NCBI GenBank assembly: GCA_017506865.1
Contig: JAFCMP010000547.1
Location: forward strand, 434,001 to 498,000
Reading direction: 5' to 3'
DNA from: Tribonema minus
Taxonomy: Eukaryota; Sar; Xanthophyceae; Tribonematales; Tribonemataceae
Length of the DNA: 64,000 nucleotides
In this document: positions 44,424-56,200 of the stretch, one piece after another
How positions within the stretch are numbered: position 1 is the first letter of the stretch
How the letters are laid out: each line of letters starts with the position of its first letter
Program-made: the position numbers and the translations under genes
Notes under the pieces: generated by a model
The model's database searches: none
What the model was told of the DNA's origin: nothing
Seen by the model: only the letters and a program-made list of their open reading frames with translations

Positions 44424-45863
44424 CGACCCACCAGCACATGTGCGCGCTGGCAGCCCGAACGAGAAGTGCAAACCTCGCGGTAACTATTAGACAGAAGGAA
44501 ATTTTTGAAAAAAGTTTTGCGGACTCTCGACTGCCCGGTATGCTGGGCAGGTGCTGTGTCGAGTTGCGTCTGCAATGTTGGCGCTCTTGCAGCGAGGGCA
44601 GCCGCAGCGTGTGTGGCAATTCTTCACCCCATCGCCAACTTCAACTGCAAGTTCAACAAAACACGAAATTGAGAAACAATTCTCTGGAATCAGCGGTGTT
44701 AATAAGTAGGAGGGGGGAGGTAGGGGCTTCCCACCAATTCCAATTTTTGTGCCTCGTGTTTCCTCGCGTTTCACAAGGTGCGACACAAAAACAAGAATTG
44801 GTAGGAGGGCCACAACTAGGGTTCCCCTTCCAGTGTGCTGGCGCATAGAAAAATCGAGCCGCAGGGCAGCATACCAGCTGAGTGACACTTAGTGAGGCCG
44901 CGTAAGGCACCGGAGCAACGTATAGTAAGTAGCCCAGCCTGCCGACGCTCACCGGCAGCTTCATGGCGCGAGCAAGCAGCAAAAGCAGCCAGCGTTGGAA
45001 GTTTTGCGCTTTTTTCTGAGGCCGAATCCTGTCATTGCTTGCGCCACGGTGCTTGCCAGCGCGTCGTGGATAGCAGCCGACAGTCCACGACACATAGCAT
45101 CAATTCGTCTCATTGCGAGTGCAACGCGCGCTGTGTCACATCGTTTCGTCGTGCTTTCTTGAGGTTGTCGCTACAGGCGCCCTCAACAACAAGCGTACAG
45201 CAGCTGCAACACACAGCGAGAGCATGCACGTTGCAGCTGGTGATGTTGACTGGCTATAATAGGATACATTTGACATGGTGTGCGCCAATCATATGTGCGT
45301 GTGTGGCAACGCGCGAGCAATTGCATCTTGCAGAAAGTATTCAGCCACACCAAAAATGCATGTTCAGCCGCCGTACACCGCGCGAGCCGGAGGCATGAAG
45401 CAGACGATATCGTGGGACACTATACGACAGTAGCAACCTGTACTGAGGCCACGGGCATGCGTGTGTGGTGTGTGCGCGCAGGTGGGGGGGTGGGGGGGGG
45501 AGGACCCCCCACCGATTCCTGATGAGAGTAAACAAAAATCTCGCAAAGATGATCCCATTCATTCATGCTTTTGTGGGGGGGCGTGCGCTGGACAGCACAT
45601 GTGTTTTGCGCCGCACATGCAAATTGCACCGTTGATACTCGTTACATAACGCAAAAAACACGAGGGCTTTCCCACCACGCCAGCCCAGCGGCACTTCACT
45701 TCAACCCATGCACTGCACATGATCTGCTCGCACAAGCAATGGCCATCGTTGCTGTGGCCGCTGCTGGTGCCGCTACCGGGGGTGCCGCTGCTGCCGCTGC
45801 CACTCCGGTGCTGCACACTACTTGTGTCAATGGCGTCATGTCGCCAACGTCTGGAGTCACATA
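44424..45863. other. Intergenic spacer between two minus-strand genes
   Basis: This holds the expected promoter of the membrane-protein gene and the 3' UTR of the PHD gene. No TATA box or polyadenylation signal is convincing. A G run at 45484-45500 and scattered CTTCAAGT-type motifs are the only notable elements. No supported coding sequence. Confidence 0.4.
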
Positions 45864-47298
45864 TCACATGCCGTTGTGCGAGCCGCCACCGCTGCCGCCA
45901 AGTCCGTCTGCGCTGCGCTGCCGCTTTATGTCTCCATACAGCTCTGACGCCGACCTCTTGGGGCCTGTCAAGGGATGCGCAGAGGGGCAAAAATACGCAC
46001 CGAGAGTCAAGTCAGACACATACTTCAAGAAGTAGGTACATGCAAATGGAAGAGGCGAGAGAAACTGTGTAGCAGAAACCAACAAGACACAATGTGCAAA
46101 TGGCGAGCACAGGGCGTGCATGCCAACAAGTCTGCTGGTTGGCGCATTCATGATGACCATCGGGGATCACCAAGCAAACGCTTGATCGTGTGAGTCAGCA
46201 TGCAATGTGTCCATGCACAGTAATGCAGCTTGCGTGGCACGTTTTGGCCACCCCCGTGCGTGCATCATACTACTGCAGCGGTTACGCGAAACAGGTTGAC
46301 ATGAGAGCGCAGTCACAACAGTCCAGCTGACAGCCCAACTGGGTTCGGCACCCCTTTCTGCACACAGGCCTCAGTACCTGCGAGCTGCTGCGGTCGGTGC
46401 TGCTGCGGCATCGGCACTAGGCCAGGGGCAGCAGAGCTCAGGTACGGCGGCGGCTGCTGTTGGTAGCTTGCCGCAGGTGGAGGCGCGTAGCGGGCCTGCG
46501 GTGGGAACAAGGGGTATGCACGTACCTATGTGAGATGTGTTCTGCAGCAACATTGACCTGGACTTCACAGGGCGTGTAGAGATTTTGGCGCGTGCGTGCA
46601 GCTAAATGCATGCCTCCGGTCAGGCTGTCTGGCACGCTAGAGCTGGCGGTGCGCGGCACGGCATTGCCGTGTGCCAAATGTGCCATCATGATGAATGAAG
46701 TACCGTGCTGATGCGTGCAGTTTGTGAGGCATCAGCGTGATTTCAATGTCAGCTACAACCAGATATGACGCCTTTTCACTCAATGTGTAGCACAGGCTTC
46801 TCCAAGAATTACAAAGGTTTCATGCGCCAGCATGAGTCCGATGCCAGTTGCGACCATGCCAAGTACTTTGATTCGCAATGTCACGCACGCATAAATACCG
46901 CCATTGCAGCTGATGCTGTGCGCACCAAGCCATCTCGCAATTAAATAGTGGCAAGAGCAAACGTGAGGTGCTGTCCTTGCAACTGCACATCCACCTGACT
47001 GCAAGATGCTCCCTGGTACAGCACAACATGGACCTTGCACAAGGGCCTGGTCTCCCCCCCTCCCCCCCCCTTTCCCCCTGTCATGAGCAGCAGCAGCCGA
47101 TCACCAACAAAGCTGAGCACTGACCTGGGGATGTTGAGGCGCCGGCACGCCAAGCGCTGCGCCGCCATGACCCTGCGCAGACCCCCCTGGTGATGGCCTC
47201 TGCGGTTGCGGTGAGGGGGAGCGCGCCCCCTGCGATTCAGGGGACTCGTCTTCGGAGGGGGGCGTCCGGGGGGCGGGCATTTCTGGGGGGTCCAGTTT
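45864..47298 (-). CDS. C-terminal tail exons of the PHD protein
   Basis: Exon 47298-47125 is Pro/Ser-rich ([18 protein letters not shown]). Exon 46495-46378 is Gln/Pro-rich ([19 protein letters not shown]). The last exon 45964-45864 begins [18 protein letters not shown], a bipartite basic nuclear-localisation motif, and ends GGGSHNGM before TGA at 45864. Phase 1 at the last junction is completed correctly. Confidence 0.75.
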
Positions 47299-50200
47299 CT
47301 GCGCATACGGGGGGGAAGGGCGGGTTAGTACATTGAGAGTGCATTGAGCAAGGTACCCTTTCTTTCGTCAGCAGCTTCGAAACACACGCACGAAGTCGTT
47401 GACCACGGCAAGTGCGAGGGCTCGTTCGCCGTGTGCATGCAGATGAGTGCGCTATGTTGCTCAGCACTTGAAGTACTCCAAGAGCGTCATGCAATTCCAA
47501 GCTGTATCATCTTGCAACACATCATTGCATCATGCGCGGAAATGAGCATGTGCGGCACAGATTCAACGCCGACACCATGGTCCTCTGCGACAGAGTTCAT
47601 TGTAAACAAAATGTCCAAACGCAACACTTAGCGGGCCCTGTCAGCAGCGCTGTCAACACTCACAGAGATGTGCTCTACGGTCTCCTGCAGCCATGTCCCC
47701 TTCAGCAACCAAGTTCACAGATAAACATAGAGCTGGTGTCCTGTGAGCAGCACTGTGAGAAGCTCATGTGACTAGACACTCCAACTGAATCAAGTGAGAG
47801 GTTATATGATGCAAAGTGGACTGTTGCATTACTGGAATAAGAAGGCAAGACATCATAGCGCAGTATCTGGATTTCAATGCCAATACAGGGGGGGTCACGA
47901 TATACGAGCGCTCGATATAAGAGCGGTCACAGAAATGAGAGCGGTCTGACGGCTGAACACGGATCTGGCCAATACAAGAGCGATTTGGAGCTGCTCGGGG
48001 CAGACCGCTCTTATATCGTGCCCACCTACCACTTGCCGCCTCACGAACGATGCTTGAACAGCGGCTTTAGCGTGATATTCGACAACGCTCAAGCGCGTAT
48101 CGACCAGTCAGAGCGTATAGCGCACGGACGGTTGCTTTCCGGCGTAGTTCCTAGCCAACTTCAACTGTTGGTGCACTAACCCTACTTGAATACTTCAAAT
48201 CCTAGGTCTAGGGTTAGGGTTAGGGTTAGGGTTAGGTCTAACCCTACTTGAGCACAAGAACGATAGGAGCGGTCTCAGTACAAGAGCGGTGAGGCTGGCG
48301 GGGACGCTCTTATATCGCGACCCCCCTCTATGTTAAGGTTGCACACAGATTCAGACAAAGTGTGACACTGACTACCTACATACCACGCTGGTCCTGTGAG
48401 CGGCACTTGCGACGCTATTAGCGCACTTGTGGCACTCACATTGAGGTACTCCTGCAGCCGCCGCGGCGACCATAGCAGCCTGTGATGCGTACATTGTGTG
48501 ACCCTCACTACCTACTACGATGGTCCGCAGCATCTGCAACGCTATTAGTGCACTTGTAAAACTCACATTGAGGTACTCCTGCAGCCTTCGCGGCGGCCAC
48601 AGCAGCCTGCGTGGCGTCACTTCACCCACCACTTCAATGTGCTCGTCCCATTCATCGTTCTCCTCGCTCTGCAGGAAGCACGGGGGCAGCATGGCTCAGT
48701 CAGTACAGTGACTGTACACAGCGAGCACAGCGGCATTGTGAGAATGCATGACAGGGCGGCTGCACTCCGCACTGCGCCCGCCATTCATCAAGAAGGGCCA
48801 TTCATCATGAACGCATGAGTGTACATGGTATGAGTGAGTTGTGAAAGAACGAGCTGAGAATGTGGGCATAGCCTCTCAGCCGCCATCCAAACACGAGTCG
48901 TGTTGTTTCGCAATATTCTTGCATGCGTTGTGTGCGCGTGACGGCCACCTTTGTGGTAGGCAATACAGTGTGTGCGCACTGCTGTGCGCACTCCAGGCGT
49001 CCAGGCCCCATGAAAAGTTGCAGTGTCAACCACCACCACCACCTTGTGCTCATCTGCACTTTGCAAAGGGCAAAGATGCCCCAACACCCTACTGACAGAT
49101 ACTTGCGTCGGCGGCGGCGGCCTTGGCCTTCTGCTAAAACTCTTCGCCTCCCCGCTGCGCTCATGTTGACTTTGCAGAGGGAAGGTTTACGCAATGGCCT
49201 ACTGACACTCACGTCGTCTCCGGCATTGGATTTCTGCTTTCAACTCATTTCATTTTGCAGGTGGGAAGGTCAACGTGATGGACAGCAGACACTCACGTCG
49301 TCATCGGCATTGAGTCTCTGCTCACTCGATCTCTTGTTTACTTTGCAGAGGGCAAGGTTTATGCAACAATGGCCTACTGACAGAAACTCACATCCTCGTC
49401 GGTGGGCTTCTGCTCAAATTCGTACGCCTGGCCGCGGCGGCGCGCGCACGCCTTGCACGTGTAGTGCTCCAGCGTACCGCACACGTCCTGACCAATGTTG
49501 GCGCATCTAGCAGACACAACAAACACGCAGGCAGGCAGGCAGGCACACAGCGCGCGAACGCGCACGCAGGAGGTCACGGAATGGCAGTTACTGTTGCTTG
49601 CAAGGCATGGGACCCTGTAGAGGCGTTGCGCTTTGACGGACGCAGCAAGCAGCTGCGGGGCAGGTCGTGCAAATGTGAGTTTGTGCGCATGCACTGGTTT
49701 AGGGTTAGGGGCAGGGTTGTGTTGTGTTCGTGAAGGCGCTGTGAAGGGCCGGCTTGCAGCGCATCAGAGCAGCGGGACGCAAGCAGCTACATGTGCGGCA
49801 CTACAAGCTCGGGCAATCAGACGGCGGCGGAGCGCTATACAATGTCAGCGCACAGTTTGCGAAGGACGCGCACAGCGCACAGGGCGTGCTGAGAATGCTA
49901 TCTAAAGTTGGTGACAAAGTACATGTTGGAGTTTGAGATGCGCGACGATCAGTACAGCTTTCACTGCCGTCTTGCAGCCCTTTGCAACACGCCTCGTTTT
50001 GCCGGATGTAAAGCTGCATCGCGCAGCAGCTGCTGCAGCCCGCGCCTCGTGAGATGCGCCGAGACCTCGTGATAACAGCACACCAGTCAATGCACCTTCC
50101 GCCCTTAATGACTCTCACCAGTTGCCGAGGCGCGTGAAGTGGCTTATGATACTGCAAAGGAGTTGAACTGGCAGGTGAACTGGCTTCTCAGCTGAACTGG

Positions 50201-53200
50201 CAGATAGTGAACTGGCAGGTGAACTGGCCTCTCAGCCGGACTGGCAAGTGAACTAACTGGCTGCTCAGCCGAACTGGCGAGTGAAACTGGCAAGTGAACA
50301 TTGGCGAGTGAACTGACTCACCCGCCGTGGAACCACTCCTCGCAGTTGTCGCATTGTATCATGAAGCGGCCGTCGTTGGGCCCGCGGCACACGCAGTAGC
50401 GGTAGCCGCCGTCCTCCATCGCTGCACGCGCCTGCAGAAAACGGGGGGCGTTTGCGCGTTATTGCTGCTGCCACAATGCCACAATGCTGAGCTGTCACAG
50501 TGCTGAGGAGTCGAAGATGCAGTAGCAGTAGCCGCCGTCCTCCATCGCCGCGCGTGCCTCAAGCGAACACAAGGTGCATCGGTTATATCGTATTGTCATT
50601 TAGTTGTTGCCTTCTTCTTGGTGTCTGTCTGTCGTTGTTGTCATTATGAACTCATGTCTCTATGGTAGTACTACGACTTGGTGCACATATGTTTACCAGG
50701 TATGTATGTATTACATCATTGCCGCACAGTGCTCAGCGCAATACAGTGCCAGGCTGGGACTGATGTGAGGCTGTAGCGGTGGCCGCGTCTGCAGCAAATG
50801 GGGGGGCTCTAGCGTGTTATTGCTGCTGCCACAATGCTGACACAGTGCTGAGGAGTCGAAGATGCAGTAGCGGTCGCCGTCCTCCATCGCCGCGCGCGCC
50901 TGCAGAAAACAAGGTGAACTTCAAACTATCAGTTACATAGCCTCCTTCAGCAAATTTTCGTCTTCGCCTTGATGCTTGTCTGTCTTCGCCGTCTTCATGG
51001 TAGTACCACCATGACATGCAAACGCTTCTTAGGTACACGTGGTTGCAAATTACCATATCAACAGTGTTGCGGTGCGCAGCTCTACAGAGCCAGGCTGATC
51101 TGAGGCAGTGGTGGTAGCCTCGTCCATTATGGACGTGCGTGCCTGCAGTGAATGCGGGTCTTCGCGTGTTTTGCTGCTGTCACAATGCCACAATGCTGAG
51201 CTGTCACAGTGCTCAGGAGTGCAAACGCAGTAGCGGTAGCCACCGTCCTCCATCGCCGCGCGCGCGCTTGCAGGAAAATAAGGGTGCATCGGTTACATTG
51301 TCTGTTCATCTTGTTTTTGTCCTCTCCTTGGTCGCTGTCTGCCGTTGCCGACTTCATAGTACTACCATTACTACATGTTGCTAATAGTATGTGCAAATGC
51401 TTCTCAGGTGCGCATGTTGGCAAAGCATCGTAATGCCATCACAGTGCTCAGCGCTACAGTGCAGGCTGGGGTTGATTTGAGGCTGTAGCGGCAGCTGCGT
51501 CTGCAGTAAATGGGGGCTTTGGCGTGTTCTTGCTGCTGTCACAATGCTGAGTTAAGAACAGTGCTTCGCAGTCTTAAAAATGCAACAGCAGAGGCTGCTA
51601 GCCTCCATTGCGGCGCACACCTTTCAGCGCATGTAGCAACATTGCATGTTATGGGCGCGACAGCAGTGGTCTGCGGCAGCAATGACAATTGAAAATATTT
51701 GCGCGTTGTTTGCGCTGTTGCAGCGCTCGGCGGTCCAAATCAGATGCAGTCAATGTGACAGCCCGTCCCGGGGCAGCTGTCGTGGCGCAGAGTCACGTCG
51801 TAATACAAATGGAAGTACAAATTACTCAAGATATTAGATGTCAGCGATCTGCACCTGGATCTCCACCTTGGAGTCAACGGGCAGCAGTCGTCATGGCATG
51901 ACGCAAAAACATACAAAATTTCAATATCCAAATCTTTAAAATGCTTCTACTGAAAAAGTTTATTACGTGGAAATGCACTCGCAATACGCCAGCACTGAGT
52001 GGCAGCGCTCCGCACCTGAATGTTGGCCTCGATGTCAATAGGCAGCTGTCATGCCGCAAAATCATACATTACTTGAGCACACAAGGCTCCCAAATACCTA
52101 CATATACAATACGCCAGTACGCTGAGTAACAGCAGCTCTGCACCTGAATGTCCGCCTTGGTGTCAATGGGCAGCTCCCGCTCCATCCTCTCCACCAGCTG
52201 CTGCAGCTTCTTGAGGTCAATGCGGTCTGCCGTCGCGCCGCCCTGCGCAGCAGCAGCGCTCAGCAGCAGGCGCGTGGCAGCGATCAGAAGGGTGGCGCAG
52301 CAGCGCTCAATAACGTGTGTGTGGCAGCGATCAGGGGGCATAGCAGCAGCGCTCGGCAGCGTGCATGCGCATGGCAGTGATCAGCAGGGCGGCGCGGCAG
52401 CGCTTGGCAGCGTGCGTGTGGCAGCATCAGCAGGGCAGCGCAGCAGCGCTCGGCAATGTGTGTGTGGTGGCGATCAGCAGGGCGGCGCAGCAGCGCTCGG
52501 CAGAGTGCGTGTGGCAGCAATCAGTCAGCGTGCATGTAATTGCAATCAGCAGGGCGGCGCAGCAGCGCTTGACAGCGTGCGTGCGTATGGCGGCGATGAG
52601 CAGCGCTCGGCAGCATCACGCGTGTGGCAGCGATCAGCAGGGCGGCGCTGCAGCATGCAAACATGTGGCAGCGATCATCGGGACGTCGTAAGAGTGAGCA
52701 GCGGCGGCGACATCCTCTTTGTGACAACGAGACGTTAACGGCGCTGACCCAGAGTAGCCACTTCATGATGCAATGCTACTTGCACCACTGGAAGGAGCTT
52801 CTGAGGAGGAGTTGTTGGAGCATGTGCTCCAGAGTAGTGAAGGTGAGACAGTCCCCACAAAGTCTCTTGTCACGCTTCAACAAGTGCATATATATGCGGG
52901 TTTGCAGCGCTCGGCGGCGTGCGCGCAGCTGCCGTCACGTCACGCGGACGCGCAAGCGGCTGCTGCTGACGCTGCAACGCCACTTCACCGCGCTGCCTGC
53001 TGCATTTATGACCAGAAGCACACGCACCATTAGAGTAGGGCTCAGCATCTCTCTACGCGTGCGTGTACCGCACGTCACGCAGCTGCGAAAATGACCCCTA
53101 CCGATGATGCGCAAGCATGAAGGACACGCGGCAACGCGGTTCCCGTCACTTCTCGTTCTACACACGAATGAACCCTGGTCTGCGTTAGATGAATATGCTC

Positions 53201-56200
53201 AACTGGCATCGGCTCATGGTCTCTCACTCTACGCGAGACTCAAGGTTTGTGAGCAAGACGGCCACCCCTGAGGAGGTCCCACCTCCGCATAATTCAGCAT
53301 CGAATGCTAGGAGTATATGCCCCATCTCTGAGCCTCCAACACCACCACACCAGCAGGAGGTACAAGCTGTTCGAGCGTGTGTTTTCAACTCATCGATACC
53401 TTTAAAGGTTTGTGTGCTCACAGGACAGAGCACTCTTTTTGCAACCAAGACAGGACCTGAACTTCAAGTGCGTGTGGTGAATGGGGAAGGTACTCACTTG
53501 AAGGGACTCACTCTTGGTGGCCAGAACGAGTGCTCTGTCCTGTGAGCACACAGACTCAACGTATCAGTGAGTTGGATACACACAACTGAACAGCTGTAAT
53601 TCCTGCTGAAGTGCTGCTGGTCTGCTCCGTCGGCTCGTTCCACACACTTCAACGAGGAGAGTCACTGCCCTGCCCTACTTCAGGTGAGCCCTAGAACGCA
53701 CCTTCTTGGTCGCCACTTGCGCCGTCGGCTCGTTCTACACTTCAACAAGGAAAGTCTCTGCACTGCTCTACTTCAAGTCAGCCCGAGAGCGCACCTTCTT
53801 GGTCGCCATCTGCTCGCAAGCAAACCTTTTGTCATGCTCCGTCGGCTCAATCCTGAAACTCAACAAGGAGAGTCACTGCCCTGAACTTCAAGTGAGCCCG
53901 AGAGCGCACCTTCTTTGTCACCATCTGCTCCGTTGGCGCCTTGAAGAGGTCCTTGACTGCAGCTCCGTACTGGCGTGCCCTTCGGTCGATAACCTCCAGC
54001 ACCTCGGCGAGGGCAGGATCGGTGAGCTTGAGAGCTTTGACCTGCATCTCACAGCGAATACAACAGTGTCATGGCAGTTACGCACTGGCGCTGCGCCACC
54101 ATGTCGGCACATGTGAGAACTTGATTTTCGTGAAATGCGCGAAGCTGGTGTGATGACGAGTTGCACACCTGGATTCGATGCCATCGACCGTGGCCATGCC
54201 TGTCTGCCAAAGTCACGGTTGTGCGTCTCTCGCGGAAATCAAACTTTGGACTTCAACGTGGTAAACTGCTACACCGACTTCACTCTTGGTGTAAATAAAT
54301 TCGCCTGTGTCTTACTCAGCATGACAACATCAACTGGTACGGCGCACACACAGCTTTAACTTCAACAACATGTCTCAGGTCCTGAAGCGATGGCTAAATG
54401 CAGCATCCCAAAGTCAGCTGACATGAGGCCGTGTTTCAGACGCTTCTAGTGATACATTTCTCCAATGCCGGAGTAGTCACTGGTGCCGAAGCACATGCAC
54501 GGGAGACCAATCATCGCCTGCTGCGAATGCGGCCCCTTAGCGGAGTGCGACAGACATGGTCTCGTACCAATCTTCCTACTTCATAGCATTCACCGCTTTC
54601 GTTTTATGATTCTTACTCACAAGAGCGGGTCGATGTCATCATTGCGACCGGCGCGCAAACACAGTGCATGATGCTACCGGCTGAGAGGACCGCCCTCAAA
54701 ATACGCCGCCTCAATCTTGCATGTATCCTACCGTAGCACTTGAAGTACGTTTCTCTGGTCACCATTGCAGATCATTCTATCGTCACCTGCTGCGAGAGCG
54801 GGCCAATGTCGTAGTGCTACAGGCGCGCGCACAGCCACCACTGCATGACATCACCGGCTGAGAAAACTGCCAACAAAACGCAACATCAATCTGGCACGCA
54901 TGCTACCGTAGTACCTTTCTCTAGTCATTCTATCCTCACCTGCTGCGAGAGGGGGCCGATGTCATAGTGCGACGGGCGCGCGCGCAGCGACCACTGCATG
55001 ATGGCGCACCACACCACGACGCGCAGGCCCTGCATGATGGTGTACGCCTCGTTGCGCTGCACGTGCCCGCTGGGCGTCGTCTCGTCCCACTTGAGCGAGT
55101 CCAGAGCGCGCAGGTTCTCGTCCACCTGGTCCAGCACCTGAGATGAGGAACCCGGGGGGGGGGGAGGGGGGGGGGGTATCTGAAACCTGATGGCAGCTCA
55201 AACCCTGTTACAAGTCTGACCCTAGTGTGACCCGTTTTGTACAGTGAGTCCAGCGCGCGCAGGTTCTCGTCCACCTGGTCCAATGCCTGCGGCGCAAGGC
55301 GATGGCGGAAGAGGGTCGTAATCCTAATCACTCTTGAACCTAACCCCAATCCTGATAAAAAAATGACCCCTACACCTACAACATGAAACTAGTCTGACCA
55401 CAAATCTTTGAGCGAGTCCAGCGAACGCAGGTTCTCGTCCACCTGATGCAGCACCTGAGATGAGAAACGGGGGGGGGGGGGGGGGGGGGGGTAGGTTTAG
55501 GGTATCTGAATTGTGGTGATGATGATGGCAACTCAAACCGTGGCCCTAACCCAAGTCTGACCCAAATTCGAGCGAGTGCACTGGTCCACACGGAAATGGG
55601 CGGGGGCAGGCGGGGTGATTGGTTTAGGGTACCCAAAACCCTGATGGCAACTCAAGCCCTGGCACTAACCCTCACCCCACTCTGTAGTCTGACCCAGTTT
55701 GAATGACTCCAGCGTGTGCAGGTTGTCATCTGCCTGGTCCAGTGGGACAGGGGGTGATGAGTAATCCTTACCGCTCTAAATAACACTGCAACCTCTACAA
55801 CTTCGACCTACTTTACTCAACAAATCCCACTGCGCGCAGGTTCATGCATCACGGACACACGAGTGAAGCGAAGGGCTAGTCTCCTATACATATATTGGTG
55901 TACAGGGTTAGGTTAGGGTTAGGGTTAGGGCTTAGGCTTAGGGCTTAGGGTTAGGGCTAGACATGCAACCCCACACCTGACCAAGACCCACACAAGCCTG
56001 ATGTGTGACCATAAAATAAGTCTTTGAAGCGAGCACGAGTCATTGAACCAGCAGCTGCGCTGCCGCTTTTCACTTCCGCAGAGATACTGCTCCCCCCGGA
56101 GCAGGGCGCATGCGCTGGTCACTGAGGTATCCATTCACATTCTTCCACAATTGCAGTAGATGGCGCACCCCCACGCACAACCTCCCTACTGCAGCAAATA

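Noticed and set aside
53065-53165. Minus-strand frame with CPSC and CVTC pairs
   Set aside because: It looks zinc-finger-like, but no splice sites with matching phase were found and the surrounding frame is arginine-rich and unremarkable.
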